Origin: Pachyseris speciosa | Lineage: Eukaryota > Cnidaria > Anthozoa > Scleractinia > Pachyseridae | Direction of reading: 5' to 3' | DNA length: 64,000 bases | Assembly: GCA_016490735.1 (NCBI GenBank) | Contig: JAEMWC010000234.1 | Span: forward strand, 81,001 to 145,000 | In this document: positions 31,641 to 43,570 of the stretch, piece by piece | Numbering within the stretch: position 1 is the stretch's first letter | Layout: each line of letters begins with the position of its first letter | The notes under the pieces: generated by a model | What the model was told of the DNA's origin: nothing | What the model saw: only the letters and a program-made list of their open reading frames with translations | Database searches by the model: none | Program-made: the position numbers and the translations under genes

Positions 31641-32680
31641 ATTAAATAAATTAAAATAAATTAAAATTTTATTCGTCTGTGCTCAGTCTTATTGATGATA
31701 AAAATTATCCAGTCAGCGAGCTAGAATTTTGACAGTTATTACTGAAGCTGGTTGGGCGGCCGTGGATGAATGTAAAACGGAGATCTGAATATTTCACCTG
31801 TTATCTGAACACTCTTTTCAAAAACAATGTCAGGAAACAACATAAAACAACCTTAATTTAATTCTAGTCGGATGGAGTTTCTCGTATGAACAGTCAGATT
31901 AATGAGCTGTAAATCCCAAATACCAGTTTCAGTGGCTTTTTTTAGAGAACATTTTGTGCCTGAGGACTATGGGTCTGACAAATGCCCCTTGGAAATTTAG
32001 TGTCCCTTATATTACCATATGCCTTGGAGCTTCCCCTCTGAGTTAGTAATACCTTTCTGTTGAAAAGGATTAGCCCTTAGACTACCATTGGAACAATGCT
32101 GATCGTTCAAGGTGTAGTCCTTAATTATTACCAGACTTTCATAACTTTCTCTATAATAGACAAGCGAAACCACGTTGTGACCGATTTATTCATCTAATTT
32201 CTCATTAACAAACAGTTGCATTTCATTGTAGTTTTCTCCTTTAATGTCATTTATCTTTTATATTTCGACCTTTCTCCTCTCTCCAGCGAAACCACGTCGT
32301 GACCGATTTATTCATCTAATTTTTCATTAACAAACAGATGCATCTCATTGTCATTCGTCTTTTATATTTCGACCTTTCTCTTGCATGAACAGTCAGATTA
32401 CTGAGCTGTAAATCCCAAATACCAGTTTCGGTGGCTTTTTTTAGAGAACATTTTGTGCCTGAGGACTATGGGTCTGACAAATGCCCCTTGGAAATTTAGT
32501 GTCCCTTATATTACCATATGCCTTGGAGCTTCCCCTCTGAGTTAGTAATACCTTTCTGTTGAAAAGGATTAGCCCTTAGACTGCCATTGGAACAATGCTG
32601 ATCGTTCAAGGTGTAGTCCTTAATTATTACCAGACTTTCACAACTTTCTCTATAATAGACAATAAGACAAGGAAATTTTA
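31641..32680. repeat. 3' flank of the array unit, copy A, with internal duplication
   Basis: This matches 43571-44500 and 47951-48880. In copy A a segment of about 280 bp (GAACAGTCAGATTAATGAGC onward) occurs twice, at 31888 and 32387, a direct repeat with a 499-bp shift. In addition, GCGAAACCACGT(T/C)GTGACCG occurs at about 32164 and 32286, a 122-bp shift that is also present in copies B and C. No coding sequence. Confidence 0.8.
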
Positions 32681-33369
32681 GTCAGCCCTTCCACCTAAAG
32701 TTTGTGCTAACACCTCGCTGTTGTGAACTAGAAAGAAAATTAATTACCTCCCTGCCCTGTCCCTGCAGCTGAAGACAACAACTACACAGGCAGACTCTTG
32801 TTTGGACCTCTTTGTTGGGGTGGTGCGGAGGAGGCCGCGAGAGGGGAAACCAAGACCCCCCAACCAAAAGTCCCAAACAAGAGGAAGCAAGGAGGTCGCT
32901 GTCACGGAGGGGGGAGAAAGGTAGCAACTGGTACGGTAACAAATAAGAAACTATTTAAACCACTGAAAATAGGCCAACACCGACAGTGCAGTTGGCTGAG
33001 CCAAGTCAGCTATGAAAAGCGAAACACAAACGGATGTAACGTATGTTTTACCACTCGGCCTACACCACTGTCCCGACATGATAGATGGGGGACTGAGACA
33101 GAATTAGTCTGTGAATGATATATGGAGTATTTACTACAAATGATGTGTCTGATGACAGCGGAAATCGAATGACAAGCGGAGAGATTAAGTTGCCCACGAA
33201 GCAGAAACTTGTCTGAACGTGAAGCGCAATCTGCTTGAACGGAGACGGGAGAAAAATTACACGGAACATTAACAGATAAAACAGTAGTGTTTGTATAGGT
33301 GGTCATTGAGTTGATTAATTGTTGTGAAGAAGGAAACTTGAGGTTGTCTGTATGTTCCTGGTGGCCTAG
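32681..33369. other. unassigned DNA
   Basis: No gene recognised. The stretch could belong to the DIRS-like element next to it, but the frames here show no reverse transcriptase or recombinase motif. Confidence 0.35.
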
Positions 33370-34056
33370 TCAGGACGAGCTGGGACTTGCAGCTGACGCG
33401 TTGGTGGGCGCCGGCCGAGTAGGGCAAGTGGCGATTGTGTGATCAGGCAATTTACAATATGCGCACAAGTGTTCAGTGCCAACCTGGTGAGATTGATTGG
33501 AACAAGTGCCAGTTCGGTTCCATTCTTTACAATATGTTTTAGGTGTAATCCCTGGCAGACGAGCTGTGGGCTGATTTTGTTGCTTAGTAGCTAGAGGCAA
33601 GCGATCGGACTCAGTGATATTAAACCGCTCGAGCTAAGTAAAATCGTTTCCCCAGGAAGCTAAACCGGCCTCTATTCAATCGAGAACAGCAGCGTGAAAA
33701 GACAGAACAGAAAGCCATTTGTACTTGGCTGCCAAGCGCATCAATATCATTAAATGGGTTGACATAACCTCCTGTTAATCGCCACTGGCAACCCGCAGGA
33801 TATCTAAATAACCATAAACGAATTCGGCCAAAGACATATCCTTCAATTTCTTTTTTGCTACACCAAAAGGGACATGTAAATGCGGCCACTCTTGGGGAGC
33901 CACTATTCTAACATTGTAATCAAACTGTCCCAAAGACTTACCAGCGTTTGGACTTTGGTGGAATTTTGATAACGACGGCACAGTTTCAGGTTTGACGAGT
34001 GGTGACCTGGTGCTGGCCTTGATTTGAGCTTCGACTTCTAGTTTCTTGATTTCCAA
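33370..34056 (-). pseudogene. DIRS-like (tyrosine-recombinase retrotransposon) gag remnant
   Basis: The upstream frame (33775-34056) has APQEWPHLHVPFGVAKKKL and DMSLAEFVYGYLDIL, which match gag-like ORFs of coral DIRS-type elements. After a frameshift, the middle has a KYKWLSVLSFHAAVLDRIEAG-like helix. The last frame (33370-33600) has a Cys/His region: YCKEWNRTGTCSNQSH followed by LCAYCKLPDHTIATC. This zinc-finger pattern (C...WN..GxC...H...C..C...H....C) is typical of these gag proteins. No reverse transcriptase, RNase H or recombinase is found nearby. Confidence 0.6.
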
Positions 34057-34706
34057 CTTTTGTTGCTCGATATGGAATGCAAGGAGTTGAAGGTTACTGC
34101 TTGTTTTGCCACGGTTTGTGGGAGTGGGAGGCTACCTGAGAGGTCTTGCACGTGGCGTTTCGTGATGGCTGATGGCTGTCGCATATGGATCAACTTGGTC
34201 CGCATTTCCGACGGCTCGAGGCAAAGGAATGTCAAATTGAAAGCCTGAAGGTAGGGGCGGGAGCTTTTTGATCTTTTCCCGGGCGCTGAAGCCATTGAAA
34301 AGTTTTAGGACAATCGATAAAAGGCGATGAAAACAGTTGAAAAAAATAGGCACACATTATGTGCAGGTGTCACGGCAAGGGCATCTACCCAAGTCCCTTG
34401 TCCGGGCCATAGCTAATATAGGGAAGTGGGTATGAAGCCCAGAAAACATCAAAGGAGCAAAACAAAGAGGCCAAGATTAATGTTGGAAGGTCCATGACCG
34501 TGCACATTTCTTTGTTTTGCACCCTATGGATGAATTACATAATCGCAATTTTTCTATTGGTTAGTTGCATGAACATGTGTAACCACCTGTTATTGTGCAC
34601 AGTAAACCCCCAAAATAGCACACATAAACATATAGCAAAGAACTTTGCTAGGTTCTATAACCATTTCCCTCTATTAACTATGTCTGGACATATATTTTTC
34701 ATTATT
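34057..34706. other. unassigned DNA upstream of the DIRS-like gag
   Basis: Possible 5' part of the DIRS-like element up to about 34300 (a minus-strand frame without domains). The rest shows nothing recognisable. Confidence 0.35.
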
Positions 34707-35711
34707 AGCGGAGCTCCGGCGGCCCGAAGGGCCGCAAAGCGGAGCACCATACCTATAGAAACCCGTCAAATGCTTTTCTCATGGTAATCATGGCTAGCGG
34801 TATTGCTCGTGGGCGCGTACGACGACGACGGAGTTGCCCAACAGTTAATAATATCCTAATAATAATCATAATAATCCAACCTGGCGGCCATACTCCACCT
34901 GGCCCACCTGACAAGCTAGTTTACAGCGTACGTCTTTCATACTGGATATCCATCTAGCCAATTGACACCTGTCAAAACAATGTATCCGCTGACCAGTGTC
35001 ACGTGACCATATCGCGGGCTCAAGTTAAGACCTCATCAAGGTTAGCTGGTTTTTGAAGTTGACCGCTGACCAGGTACTTCCTTTCGATTGGATCGCAAGC
35101 TCAAGCCAGGTGTGGGACACCCAAACCGAATACAGGCTTAATTTTTCGCGCGCTTTCTGCGGCTCGTAATCTCACATTCAGTTGGTTTCTTCATTTTGAG
35201 CACACGAACTTCATCTTCGATAGAAGTTTGTCATTAAATTCGCGTAAAAAGCAAAAAACTAAAGTTTGTCAAAAGATACTCCGTAAGGTAAATTTTCAAG
35301 TGATGAAAGGAAGAGCGGTTGAAAACAGTATAATTCAACGCTTCAAGGGCTTTCACTTTACCGCTGCATCTTGCATCTCATGAAGAAAGGTCACTTAACA
35401 GTTCACCGGTATTAATTAACCTCTACAACACAGGACAGTGAGGTAAATTAAATAAATAGTAGCTTTTCATTTGGTTTAATCGTTGTTACTTTTGTTCAGG
35501 AATGAAACTTTTATTTTTCTCTCGAATGGATATAGATAACAATCATCTGTACTCGTTTTGGACGAAAAGAAGTAGTTGAATTGTTTGTTTGTTTTGTTAC
35601 GTTGTTTTCTTTGCAAGCGAACCAGTGTTTCTACTCGGCTTGGCTGACTGTTTTTCTACCTTGGTGCCTCAACAGCGTTAAGAAACTTTTGCCCTTATCT
35701 TATTAACACGT
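34707..35711 (+). repeat. left arm of a very long inverted repeat (about 1 kb)
   Basis: It starts AGCGGAGCTCC and reads inward through 'gcggtattgctcgtgggcgcg', an ACGACGACG run, TAATAATATCCTAATAAT and GGCGGCCATACTCCA, to TTATTAACACG near 35711. The region 54289-55476 contains the same order in reverse complement, with indels. Arms of this length on both sides of a 20.8-kb interval could be the TIRs of a huge element or two separate copies of one repeat in opposite orientation. I see no target duplication at the outer ends. Confidence 0.75.
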
Positions 35712-35717
35712 CCTCGT

Positions 35718-35741
35718 ACGTGCACATGTACATGTGCACGT
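35718..35741. repeat. perfect 24-bp palindrome
   Basis: The sequence ACGTGCACATGT followed by its own reverse complement. It sits immediately inside the left long arm. Confidence 0.9.
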
Positions 35742-36845
35742 CTCAAAATCTGACATAAAGTTGTCAAGATGCTGTCAAAAATGTCAAAAACCAGCGCGCT
35801 TCACTCGTCATTTGAAAAACGTTTTAGCGATCTTCGTCCAAAACGCCCTGTAAACAACAATTAAGTTTCGCCGTCTATAAACATGTCGTCTAAATTTGTT
35901 TGAACCGGTAAGAATCAGCGTTTGGATGTTAAAAACAGCGAAATAGGTTGACTGGCTGGCTGGTTTTGATAAATTTTATAGTGGACGGGTTTGCTCTTGT
36001 GGTTTGGCAAGCGCTTTCTTCGTTAACTGGATGATGTTTTGCCACTGACAATCATTAGTTGAAGAAGGTTCTTCGGAAGACATGGGAAGTCACAGTAAAA
36101 CTATCAAAACACTTGAGTGTTTTGCGTCAGCCAAGGAAAGATTTTGTGGGAAATGGCGCTTTTATTCAGCTCTGTCGCGTTCCGAGTGATTGCTGCCTCA
36201 GTGATTCCAGTTGACTGCTCTAAACGATCAGGTGCGGACCTCTTTTTTGTCTTTTCTACGGACATTTATGTCAAAGTTGCTAAGCAATTTTTCTAGCTTA
36301 ATACAAGATATTTTTTATACTTGTCAAATTTCTCCACCTTCTCCAAGAATCTTCGAAGAAATGTTATTCGTATTGTGCTTTGTTTTCTTGTAATTTGTTT
36401 GTTGTTCTATTGTTTCTAAGCCGCGGTCAATTAGTGTTGACTGCTGTAAACGATCAGTTTTTACCCTTTATTTTCTTTTCTAGGGGCATTTATGTCAAAA
36501 TAAATACCGATTTTTCTAGCTTAATCAGTACAAGCTATTTTCATTACTAGCTGGTCTTGTTTAATTCTCCACCTTCTCCTTCTTCGAGCAAACACTTGCA
36601 TCGTACTTTGTTGGCTTGTACTGTATTTTTTTTTTTTGATCCGCTTTGAATTCCTTTACGCTTTCATCTGAAAGTAGTTAGGACTCAAGACTGATGTCTG
36701 TCTTTTTTTGCAAACGTTTGCTATGCTGCTCAATTGTTTTTGACACAAATTTAACTGTTCCAAATAAAGCCATGCGAAGTTGCTCAGTGAGAGTGTGCAG
36801 CTCCGATTCTAGGCTTGGCCTGGCTAAGTATATATATGGCCTTCA
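35742..36845. other. unassigned DNA
   Basis: No gene seen. Two loosely similar stretches (about 36215-36410 and 36440-36630, 'ctgctctaaacgatcag' and 'ctgctgtaaacgatcag' followed by TTTTCTA) suggest an old local duplication. Near 36812-36836 an interrupted copy of the GGCTTGGCTAA-TATATAT motif occurs. Confidence 0.45.
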
Positions 36846-36963
36846 GCTTTTCTTTTTTAATCGCTACATAACAGACTGGAATGGTGTTCCATCGAACATC
36901 ATACATGCACCTTCTTTAAGCAGTTTTAAGTCCTATCTATTACATTATTTGTGTCAATTTTAA
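36846..36963 (+). pseudogene. LINE ORF2 C-terminal fragment
   Basis: The frame contains LFFFNRYITDWNGVPSNIIH and APSLSSFKSYLLHYLCQF before a stop. The pattern 'FFNRxIxxWNxLPxxIxxAxSLxxFKxxLxxxL' is the usual C-terminal end of non-LTR retrotransposon reverse transcriptase ORFs (jockey/CR1-like). The catalytic domain is absent, so this is a 3' remnant. The sequence after it to about 37190 may be its 3' UTR, since two similar TGTAGCTTGTGAG/GGTGACTTGTAAG phrases occur there. Confidence 0.7.
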
Positions 36964-38421
36964 ATCAGATGTAGCTTGTGAGTGACAAGTATGTAATTTA
37001 ATTAGGTTAGCTTTGAATTGTATTTCAATTTTACTTCTTAACTTTTAGTGTCAATCTCAAATCAGGGGTGACTTGTAAGAGACAAGTATTCGAATTAATT
37101 TGATTATGTTAGCTTTGAGCCACGTTTAAATTTCACCTCTTGGTTTTTAGAATGTGTAATATTAGATGTTATTAAAAACTGAACTACGGATATCAGATTT
37201 CCAGCATTTTCATTGGTTAGCCGGACACAGGCTCTCAGCTCATATACCTGCACTACCTTATATGGTCAACGAAAACTTTAGCAAACAGAGAAAGCTCACT
37301 AAATTTTTCCCTCAAAACGGCAGCCATTAAAACATTAGTCGTCTCGCAGCGGAATTAACAAGTAGAAAATTAGAAACTGGAACCGAAATACAAATGGAAT
37401 TCAACTTTTCATTGCTGCGGAGTGTTTTAGAACGACAAGGAACAGTGCTGGGATCATGTTGCAGCGCTAAGAAAATTTTCCGGGTTGTTGATGTTAGCTA
37501 ATAGCAAAACGCACTTTTATTTACGGAGATACCGAAAGAGTTTTTGAGCTGAACTAAACGAAATTGAAAATATGTATTTAATAACAAGTGTCGAGGTCAC
37601 CAATATGCTTACAGACCTGTCTATTCAAAACAAACTGAACAAACAATAACTTCAGCTAATATTTGCAGCAATAATCCACTATTGCAATTGAAAATCTTTC
37701 CAGCGATTAGTGACACTTTTTTTAAAAATTAACACACATTAAAAATGTTCTGACCTGCACTCGATGCAACGGATCAATCACCAGCTTCAAACTTTCCGGT
37801 CAGAGATGTGATCTTTTGTAAAAAACAAAAAAACGAGAAGAATCGCCGATCTTGTTGTTTTTGTTATTCTGTTCGGCTGCGGTTCCAGTTTTGTTCCACG
37901 CATCGAGACAAATTTCTATAAACCATTTCTTGAAGCATAACCTGGACATTTGTCTTGCTTATCCTTCATATATCTTGTTTCCGACCAGGTCTAGTGAGAC
38001 AATCATCCAGTCCATCATTCACTTTGATGAAATTCGCCCATGGTGCTGTTGTTTTGATGGATTACAAATTCGCTTCCTTCGGCTCTTACTTCTACGTGAA
38101 AGCCGTTCCACCCTCTTTGAGCAATGATTGAATGTTTTTTACCAAACTACTGACCACAACCATTCCCAGAGCAAATAAACTCTGCACTTTTTCCAAAAAG
38201 GACCGTAAACTGAAGCTTCAACGTTATTCTCGGACAGTTTAATTGACTTCATTCAACTTTGCTCGGAAACGTTGCAACACGCCGAAAAGTTTTCGCGCCA
38301 TTTTTGTCTAGTCATGTGATGCACAAATGTTTCCTTTTTTCGGTTTTCTCTTTCTCCGAGTTCCCTTCTTCCACTTTTTTTTGTACAGATTCTCAATTAT
38401 GCGTCGTTGAGTTTTTAATAA
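36964..38421. other. unassigned DNA
   Basis: The first 200 bp could be LINE 3' sequence. The rest shows no gene, and the 91-codon frame at 37852-38127 has no domain. Confidence 0.35.
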
Positions 38422-38518
38422 AACAATTATTCTACTCGGGCTTGCTGGATATGAAATGATTATAACCAACTCGGCGCTACGCGCCTCGTTGGTTATTTGC
38501 CCTCGTAGAATAATTGTT
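38422..38518. mobile_element. 97-bp palindromic MITE-like element
   Basis: The ends are AACAATTATTCTAC and its reverse complement GTAGAATAATTGTT. Inside is a second palindrome, ATAACCAACTCGGCGC and its mirror, at about 38462-38496. I know this doubly palindromic repeat from coral sequence. It has no coding capacity and could form a cruciform. Confidence 0.75.
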
Positions 38519-39760
38519 AAATATTCTTTGTATGGGAATTTACTTTCTCCCAATTAGTCTCCAGTCATGCACTTTTTTTGTATTGTATCAACTTAGTTGT
38601 ATTCGCATGAGAAAGTATTATTAAACTTAAAACTTAAAATTAAACTTAAAGTAAGCTCTTTCTCATAAATGTACACATCTATTGGACTTCCTTATCCTGC
38701 ATACAGTCTTTCAATTAATTTTATTAGTAGCTGGTTACACCAATCTTGTGGGATGTTTGAATGACATTTGGCATTAATGGGTGATGGGATTTCTGATGTT
38801 TGATGAATTATGTTGTGCAATTTCTAATGTACATGAAGAAATGTGAGACCAGTCCTTACCTTTCTTGCAAAATAGAAAATCCAAGTTAAGATAGCTAACA
38901 TGGATTTCCAGCACTTTTGCTTTGATGAATCATTACCTTAAATCCTCATACTACATTGTTAATTGCCTTGATAGTGATATCAACCAAATACCCAATATTT
39001 TATTATCAAGTTGCTTGGTCTTACACTTGGCTGGCCAGAAGACCAGCTGGGTTTGTTTTTGAAAACACTGTAGTTGCATTGATCGATGAGCTTAATGTTA
39101 GCAAGAAGTTTTTTTGTAATAGTAAGGTCAAGATGTAACTGATCAAAAGAAATATCTTGGTCTTAAGTCATATCTTAATATTTTATTGATTTCCATGTAT
39201 CTTTCTTTCATAATTTTGTTTGAGGCATACATATATCCAGAGGATACACAATTTCTGATTTCCAACTGTCTCATGGGAGGCTGTGGATAATTGAAATTGC
39301 ATTCATTCTGAAGTGATGATCTGAATCACTATATATCTGACGTGATACTGATTCAAAGGAGCAATCATCAGGCTTCTCCACCAATTTCTAGTAGCTCTAA
39401 GCCATACTAAGTAGCCTACAGTTGAACGGGGAAACAGACCTGTCCTTAGGTATTGCTCTAAGATGTTAAGAAATGTTTTGTTTTAAAAATTTATAGATGC
39501 AAACTAGCAGGTTCTTTTTTGCACAAAGTATTAAAGATTATTGAAAAAAACCTACCTCAATATTTTTATTTTGCTTTTTTAACATCTCCGAACTCAATTT
39601 GCAAAGGAATTTTTATTACCTTACTCAATAAAACGCTTGTTTTTAGGAGGGGTGGGGAACCAAATCAGTAAAAGGGGGTTCATATCTGCTAGCAGTTCTG
39701 GACTAGGGGGTCCAAATCTGATCCACAAGCAGATCTGGAATGGAGTGTTCAAATCCGCGG
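38519..39760. other. unassigned DNA
   Basis: No gene or repeat family recognised. A minor ACTTAAA repeat occurs at 38626-38649. Confidence 0.35.
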
Positions 39761-39778
39761 GGGGGGGGGGGGGGGGGT
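39761..39778. repeat. poly-G tract
   Basis: A run of about 17 G residues. It is prone to slippage and to sequencing error. Confidence 0.9.
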
Positions 39779-39908
39779 CCAAATCCACTGTGCCACTGGC
39801 TCAGATCACCTTTCCATACTATTTTTTACAGCATTGGGTCTGCAGCTTGAGTGAGGTCAGATGGGTGATATGAGAAGCAGACTATATGTAAATGCCAGTA
39901 GAAAAAGA

Positions 39909-39939
39909 ATGCTTTTGGAGCTCCGCATTTAGGCTTGGC

Positions 39940-39993
<54 letters not shown>

Positions 39994-40015
39994 GAGCTCC
40001 GCATTTAGGCTTGGC

Positions 40016-40046
<31 letters not shown>

Positions 40047-40047
40047 T
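39909..40047. repeat. direct duplication of a GGAGCTCCGC/GGCTTGGCTAAATAT motif with (AT)n
   Basis: TTGGAGCTCCGCATTTAGGC plus TTGGCTAAATATATAT occurs at about 39909 and again at about 39990, each followed by an AT run. Related motifs occur at 36812 (+), 45655 (reverse complement) and 53052 (reverse complement). The same GGAGCTCCGC also caps the long inverted arms. It looks like the end of a dispersed repeat family. Confidence 0.75.
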
Positions 40048-40059
40048 ACTTTTAATGAC

Positions 40060-40560
40060 TTGTAATGGTGATGGTAATGGTAATGTATTTATATACTGCT
40101 CATATCACAGTCTCATGGCGGTTTACAACACTGGCCGGGGGTCTCAACCAGTTTACAATTAATGAAGTAACTAATAAGCGCCCCTGTAACGTAAATATCG
40201 AATTAGTACAGACACTAGGGGTGGTCACATCCAGAGTTTTGTGACGCCCCTAGTGATTCCTTTTACGTCACACAGAGTTAAATTAAGTGAAAGTACCGTG
40301 AGAAGACTAGAAAGTCTGACAGTTTGTAGATGTCATTACAAAGGCAGCACTTTACCCTCAATTATTTAAAGACCCTGAGAGTTGCTCTGGCCAGGGTTTG
40401 AAACCCGTTACCTCCTGCACAGAAGTCTGGTGCTCTACCAACCGAGCCAACCAGTCCCGGATGACTCCTCATATACTCAACTGCTGTTGATCGAACGTGT
40501 ATATGGTAACCTGGAACACCAAAATCGCTCTAAAGAAACAGTCTCCTCCACCACCTACGT
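40060..40560 (-). mobile_element. tRNA-derived SINE-like element
   Basis: A tRNA-like region on the minus strand at about 40384-40458 has A-box-like GGCTCGGTTGGTAGAGC and B-box-like GGGTTTCAAACCC. The rest includes a GGTAATGGTAATG microrepeat and 'catatcacagtctcatggcggtttacaa', a phrase I know from coral repeats. Cloverleaf pairing is imperfect, so it is not a tRNA gene. Confidence 0.55.
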
Positions 40561-42059
40561 CTAATGGACATCATTCAATTTGATTGCCCGTGATGAACGT
40601 AGAGAATATTATCGAAATGTACTATTCCTATATTGCCATGGACCTGGGTTTAATTAACCACGTATTAGCAACTTTCATTTTACTACAAAAAACTGCTTCA
40701 CCTTCAATTTGTATTTTGAATCTGAAGTATTTATTTTGTACTTTATTTTGTACACCAGAAGTTCACGAAAGGCATTCACCCTCTTGCCTTCACAATCGCT
40801 ATACAGACATGGAGCTAACAGATATTTAGAACAATATTTTTTAGGCCAATACATTAAACTGTTGTTTCTCTGTGTAGTAAATACCGTTAACTAGCCATGT
40901 CTTAAAATTCCTTGAAATGTCAACAAGTTTTGATGTCTTTGGAAATGACCCCTGTAATTAAATCACTGACCGTTTTCTCAAAAGGACCAACACGTGATTC
41001 TGTGTCATTTCTATTTGCCCTATTTCTGTTTACAATTTTCGCTGAAGAGTATTTCAACTTTAACTTTGTATTATCACATCTGAGAATTATATTTTTACAC
41101 GTCTTTGATTTAATTCGTTCTACAAAATGAACGGGGCAATGGTAGAACATGCACTGATATACTCTTACTTAATTAGCACAGCCTTCGAACGCGAAAGTTC
41201 CTGCAACCGACAAATTTGTTCCCATGATTCTCACGAAGACAGAGGTAAATTTCAACCTTTATCTGAGATTATAGGCTTAGCAAGTGGAAGTACAAAGAGT
41301 TCATTATTTGTCGTAACAATTCGTTCACCTCAAAAAAGAGTTTCAGGCCTCCCTGGAAAGAAATCTGTTCTTCTTCCTGAAGGAAGTTTACTGGTTCCCC
41401 CATCGGCTTAAAGAAGACGAACGACTCTCTTCATTAACGTCAGGTAACATAACAGCAACAGCAACAACGATAACATTGACTTCATTGTGTACTCAAGTGC
41501 TTTAAGACAAGCAGTTGTAAGTTGATAACTTCAAGACCCTTTCAAGACACAATTATACAATCCTCAAAAACTGCGTAAGTTAACGCTTCTGGTTAGAAAC
41601 ATAAACATGATAAAAATTATGTCTTACCTGAGGCACGAACGGGCGACTGACAATGTGCACGTGCGATAGTGCACATTTCAGACCACGTTCCGACAAGGCG
41701 ACGAACTTTCCAAAACCGTACATCGGTTCCATCCAAAATTACGATTGCTACTCGGTTTCTCCGATTGCTGTTCGGTCTCTTGATCGCTTTTGACACGAGA
41801 AAAAGCCACCTATCGATATCAAGATACGGAAATTGACGTCCAATCGGGGAACCGATTGCTGCTAACAAGACCAATCGGCAAAGTCAGACCCTGAGAATAG
41901 TGTCACGGCGAGCCGTCACACAAAAATTGGCAGAAATCCGAGCAACGGAACGAAACGATCAAACGTATAGCACGAAGCGAGATGGCACGTGAACCGAGGG
42001 GCACCAGAGGGGGAATAATTATTAAATACCTGTGAGGATTTCGTCCCATTACTATTACA
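40561..42059. other. unassigned DNA
   Basis: No recognisable gene. Frames at 41127-41411 (+) and 41617-41874 (-) are 94 and 85 codons long but have no domain, and no splice signals tie them together. Confidence 0.35.
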
Positions 42060-42191
42060 AACAATAAAAGAAAATGGCACCCTCAGTCCTGGACTGCTTT
42101 CATAAGGGCTATTGCTGTCTTGCGATATTCACCTGCAACTGATTAGATACGTACTTATATATTTTTTATACATGAGCGGTACAAAAACCTT
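42060..42191. repeat. tail of a further duplicated unit
   Basis: The phrases 'gactgctttcataagggct' and 'tacatgagcggtacaaaa' match the ends of unit flanks at 44545-44637 and 48930-49018. They show that a unit preceding copy B was once present or is truncated here. Confidence 0.7.
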
Positions 42192-42740
42192 GCAAGGTAT
42201 AGTGACCAGCAGCCATCGCGTTCTGATCTGATGAAATTCAAAAGCAGTACAACCATCTCAATGTAAGAATCCCAGAATGCAAACAGTCTTTCGCCTTTCT
42301 TCCTCTCTGAATGTGGCAAACACTTTTGGGCATTCTTCCATAGAAGTTGAAATTGGCTCTTTAAGGATTCCTTAATCTGGCCAATGGCAGCGTCCCGACA
42401 GCTACGAAGGCAGTGCTTAATACGATCTTTACCGAGACCTTGAATGGACTCTGGATTTGATTTCTTTCAGTCTAGCACCCATATGGTAAATGTATTCTAC
42501 AGCAACCTTGGCATAGCTTCCATGGTTAACTTGTGCCCCCATACTCCATGATTGTAGTTCTTTCCTTTTAGAAGTACCGAAGTTGAACGACCACCATATA
42601 TGCCTGATTCGGATCATTATCAGTAGGTTTGAAAAGGTCGCTATTTAAAATTTGTACCAACAAATAGTAAAAATACCGTTCTATAATTCACAACAACAAA
42701 ACCCCGCTATATAACTAAATGTTAAGACCACCACTTTTAA
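42192..42740 (-). pseudogene. interrupted gene family, copy B (5' part only)
   Basis: It matches 23875-24400 and 46630-47180 closely. The best frame (42429-42617) reads IRHIWWSFNFGTSKRKELQS and VNHGSYAKVAVEYIYHMGAR. The ATREM-containing part is missing because the copy starts at the duplication joint. The 5' flank includes GGTTTGAAAAGGTCGCTATT and CCCCGCTATATAACTAAATG before the array. Confidence 0.6.
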
Positions 42741-42774
42741 GAAAATTACACAGTCCTCGGCTGTAAGAATTTAA

Positions 42775-43570
42775 AACCCTCGAACGTCAGAAAATACAAA
42801 TCCAGAACGTAAGAACCTACAACCTCCAAACGCAAGAAATACAACACCCGAACGTAAGAACTTATAACCTCCAAACGCAAGAAATACAACACTCGAACGT
42901 CAGAACTTAGATCCCCGAACGTAAGAACTTACATTCCCCAAACGAAAACTTTATAATCCCCGAACGCAAGAAATACAACCCACGAACGTAAGAATTATGA
43001 ACCCGCGAACGCAAGAAATACAACTCCCCAATGTAAGAATTATAACCCCCAAACGTAAGAAATACAACCCCCGAAAGTAAGTAATACAAACCCCCAACGT
43101 ATGAATTATGAACCCGCGAACGTAAGACATACAACTCCCGAACTGGCGCAAGAATTATAACCCCCGAACGTAAGAACTTACAAGCAGCCAACGTAAGAAA
43201 TACATCTCCCGAATGTAAGAATTATGAACGTAAGTGCAACCTCATAAAGTCAGAACTTGTAATCCCCGAAGGTAAGAAATACAAACCCTGAACGCAAGTA
43301 TTATGACCTTGAACGTAAGAATTATAGCCCCCGAACGTAAGAAGTTACAACCCCCGAAAGTAAGAAATTCAACCCCCGAGCGTGAGAATTATAATCCCCG
43401 AAAGTAAGAAATATAACCCCCAAACGTACGAACTAACAACCCCCGAACGTAAGACATACAGCCCCGAACGTAAGAATTATGAACCCCCGAACGTAAGAAA
43501 TACAACCCTCCAACGTAACAACTAATAACCCCTTAACGTCAGAACTTACAACCCCCGAACGTAAAAACTT
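42775..43570. repeat. 22-bp minisatellite array B
   Basis: About 35 degenerate units with core GAACGTAAGAA, alternating endings AATACAA, ACTTACAA and ATTATAA. It is the longest uninterrupted array in the window and lies in the same order and orientation as A and C. Confidence 0.9.

Noticed and set aside
37852..38127. 91-codon plus-strand ORF
   Set aside because: Low-complexity hydrophobic composition without a domain or splice signals.
40384..40458. Functional tRNA gene
   Set aside because: The anticodon stem does not pair well and the B box is altered to TTTCAAA. Treated as a SINE head.
42775..43570. Regular short direct repeats that might suggest a CRISPR array
   Set aside because: The units are contiguous with no unique spacers of constant length, and the sequence is clearly eukaryotic. 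It is a minisatellite.
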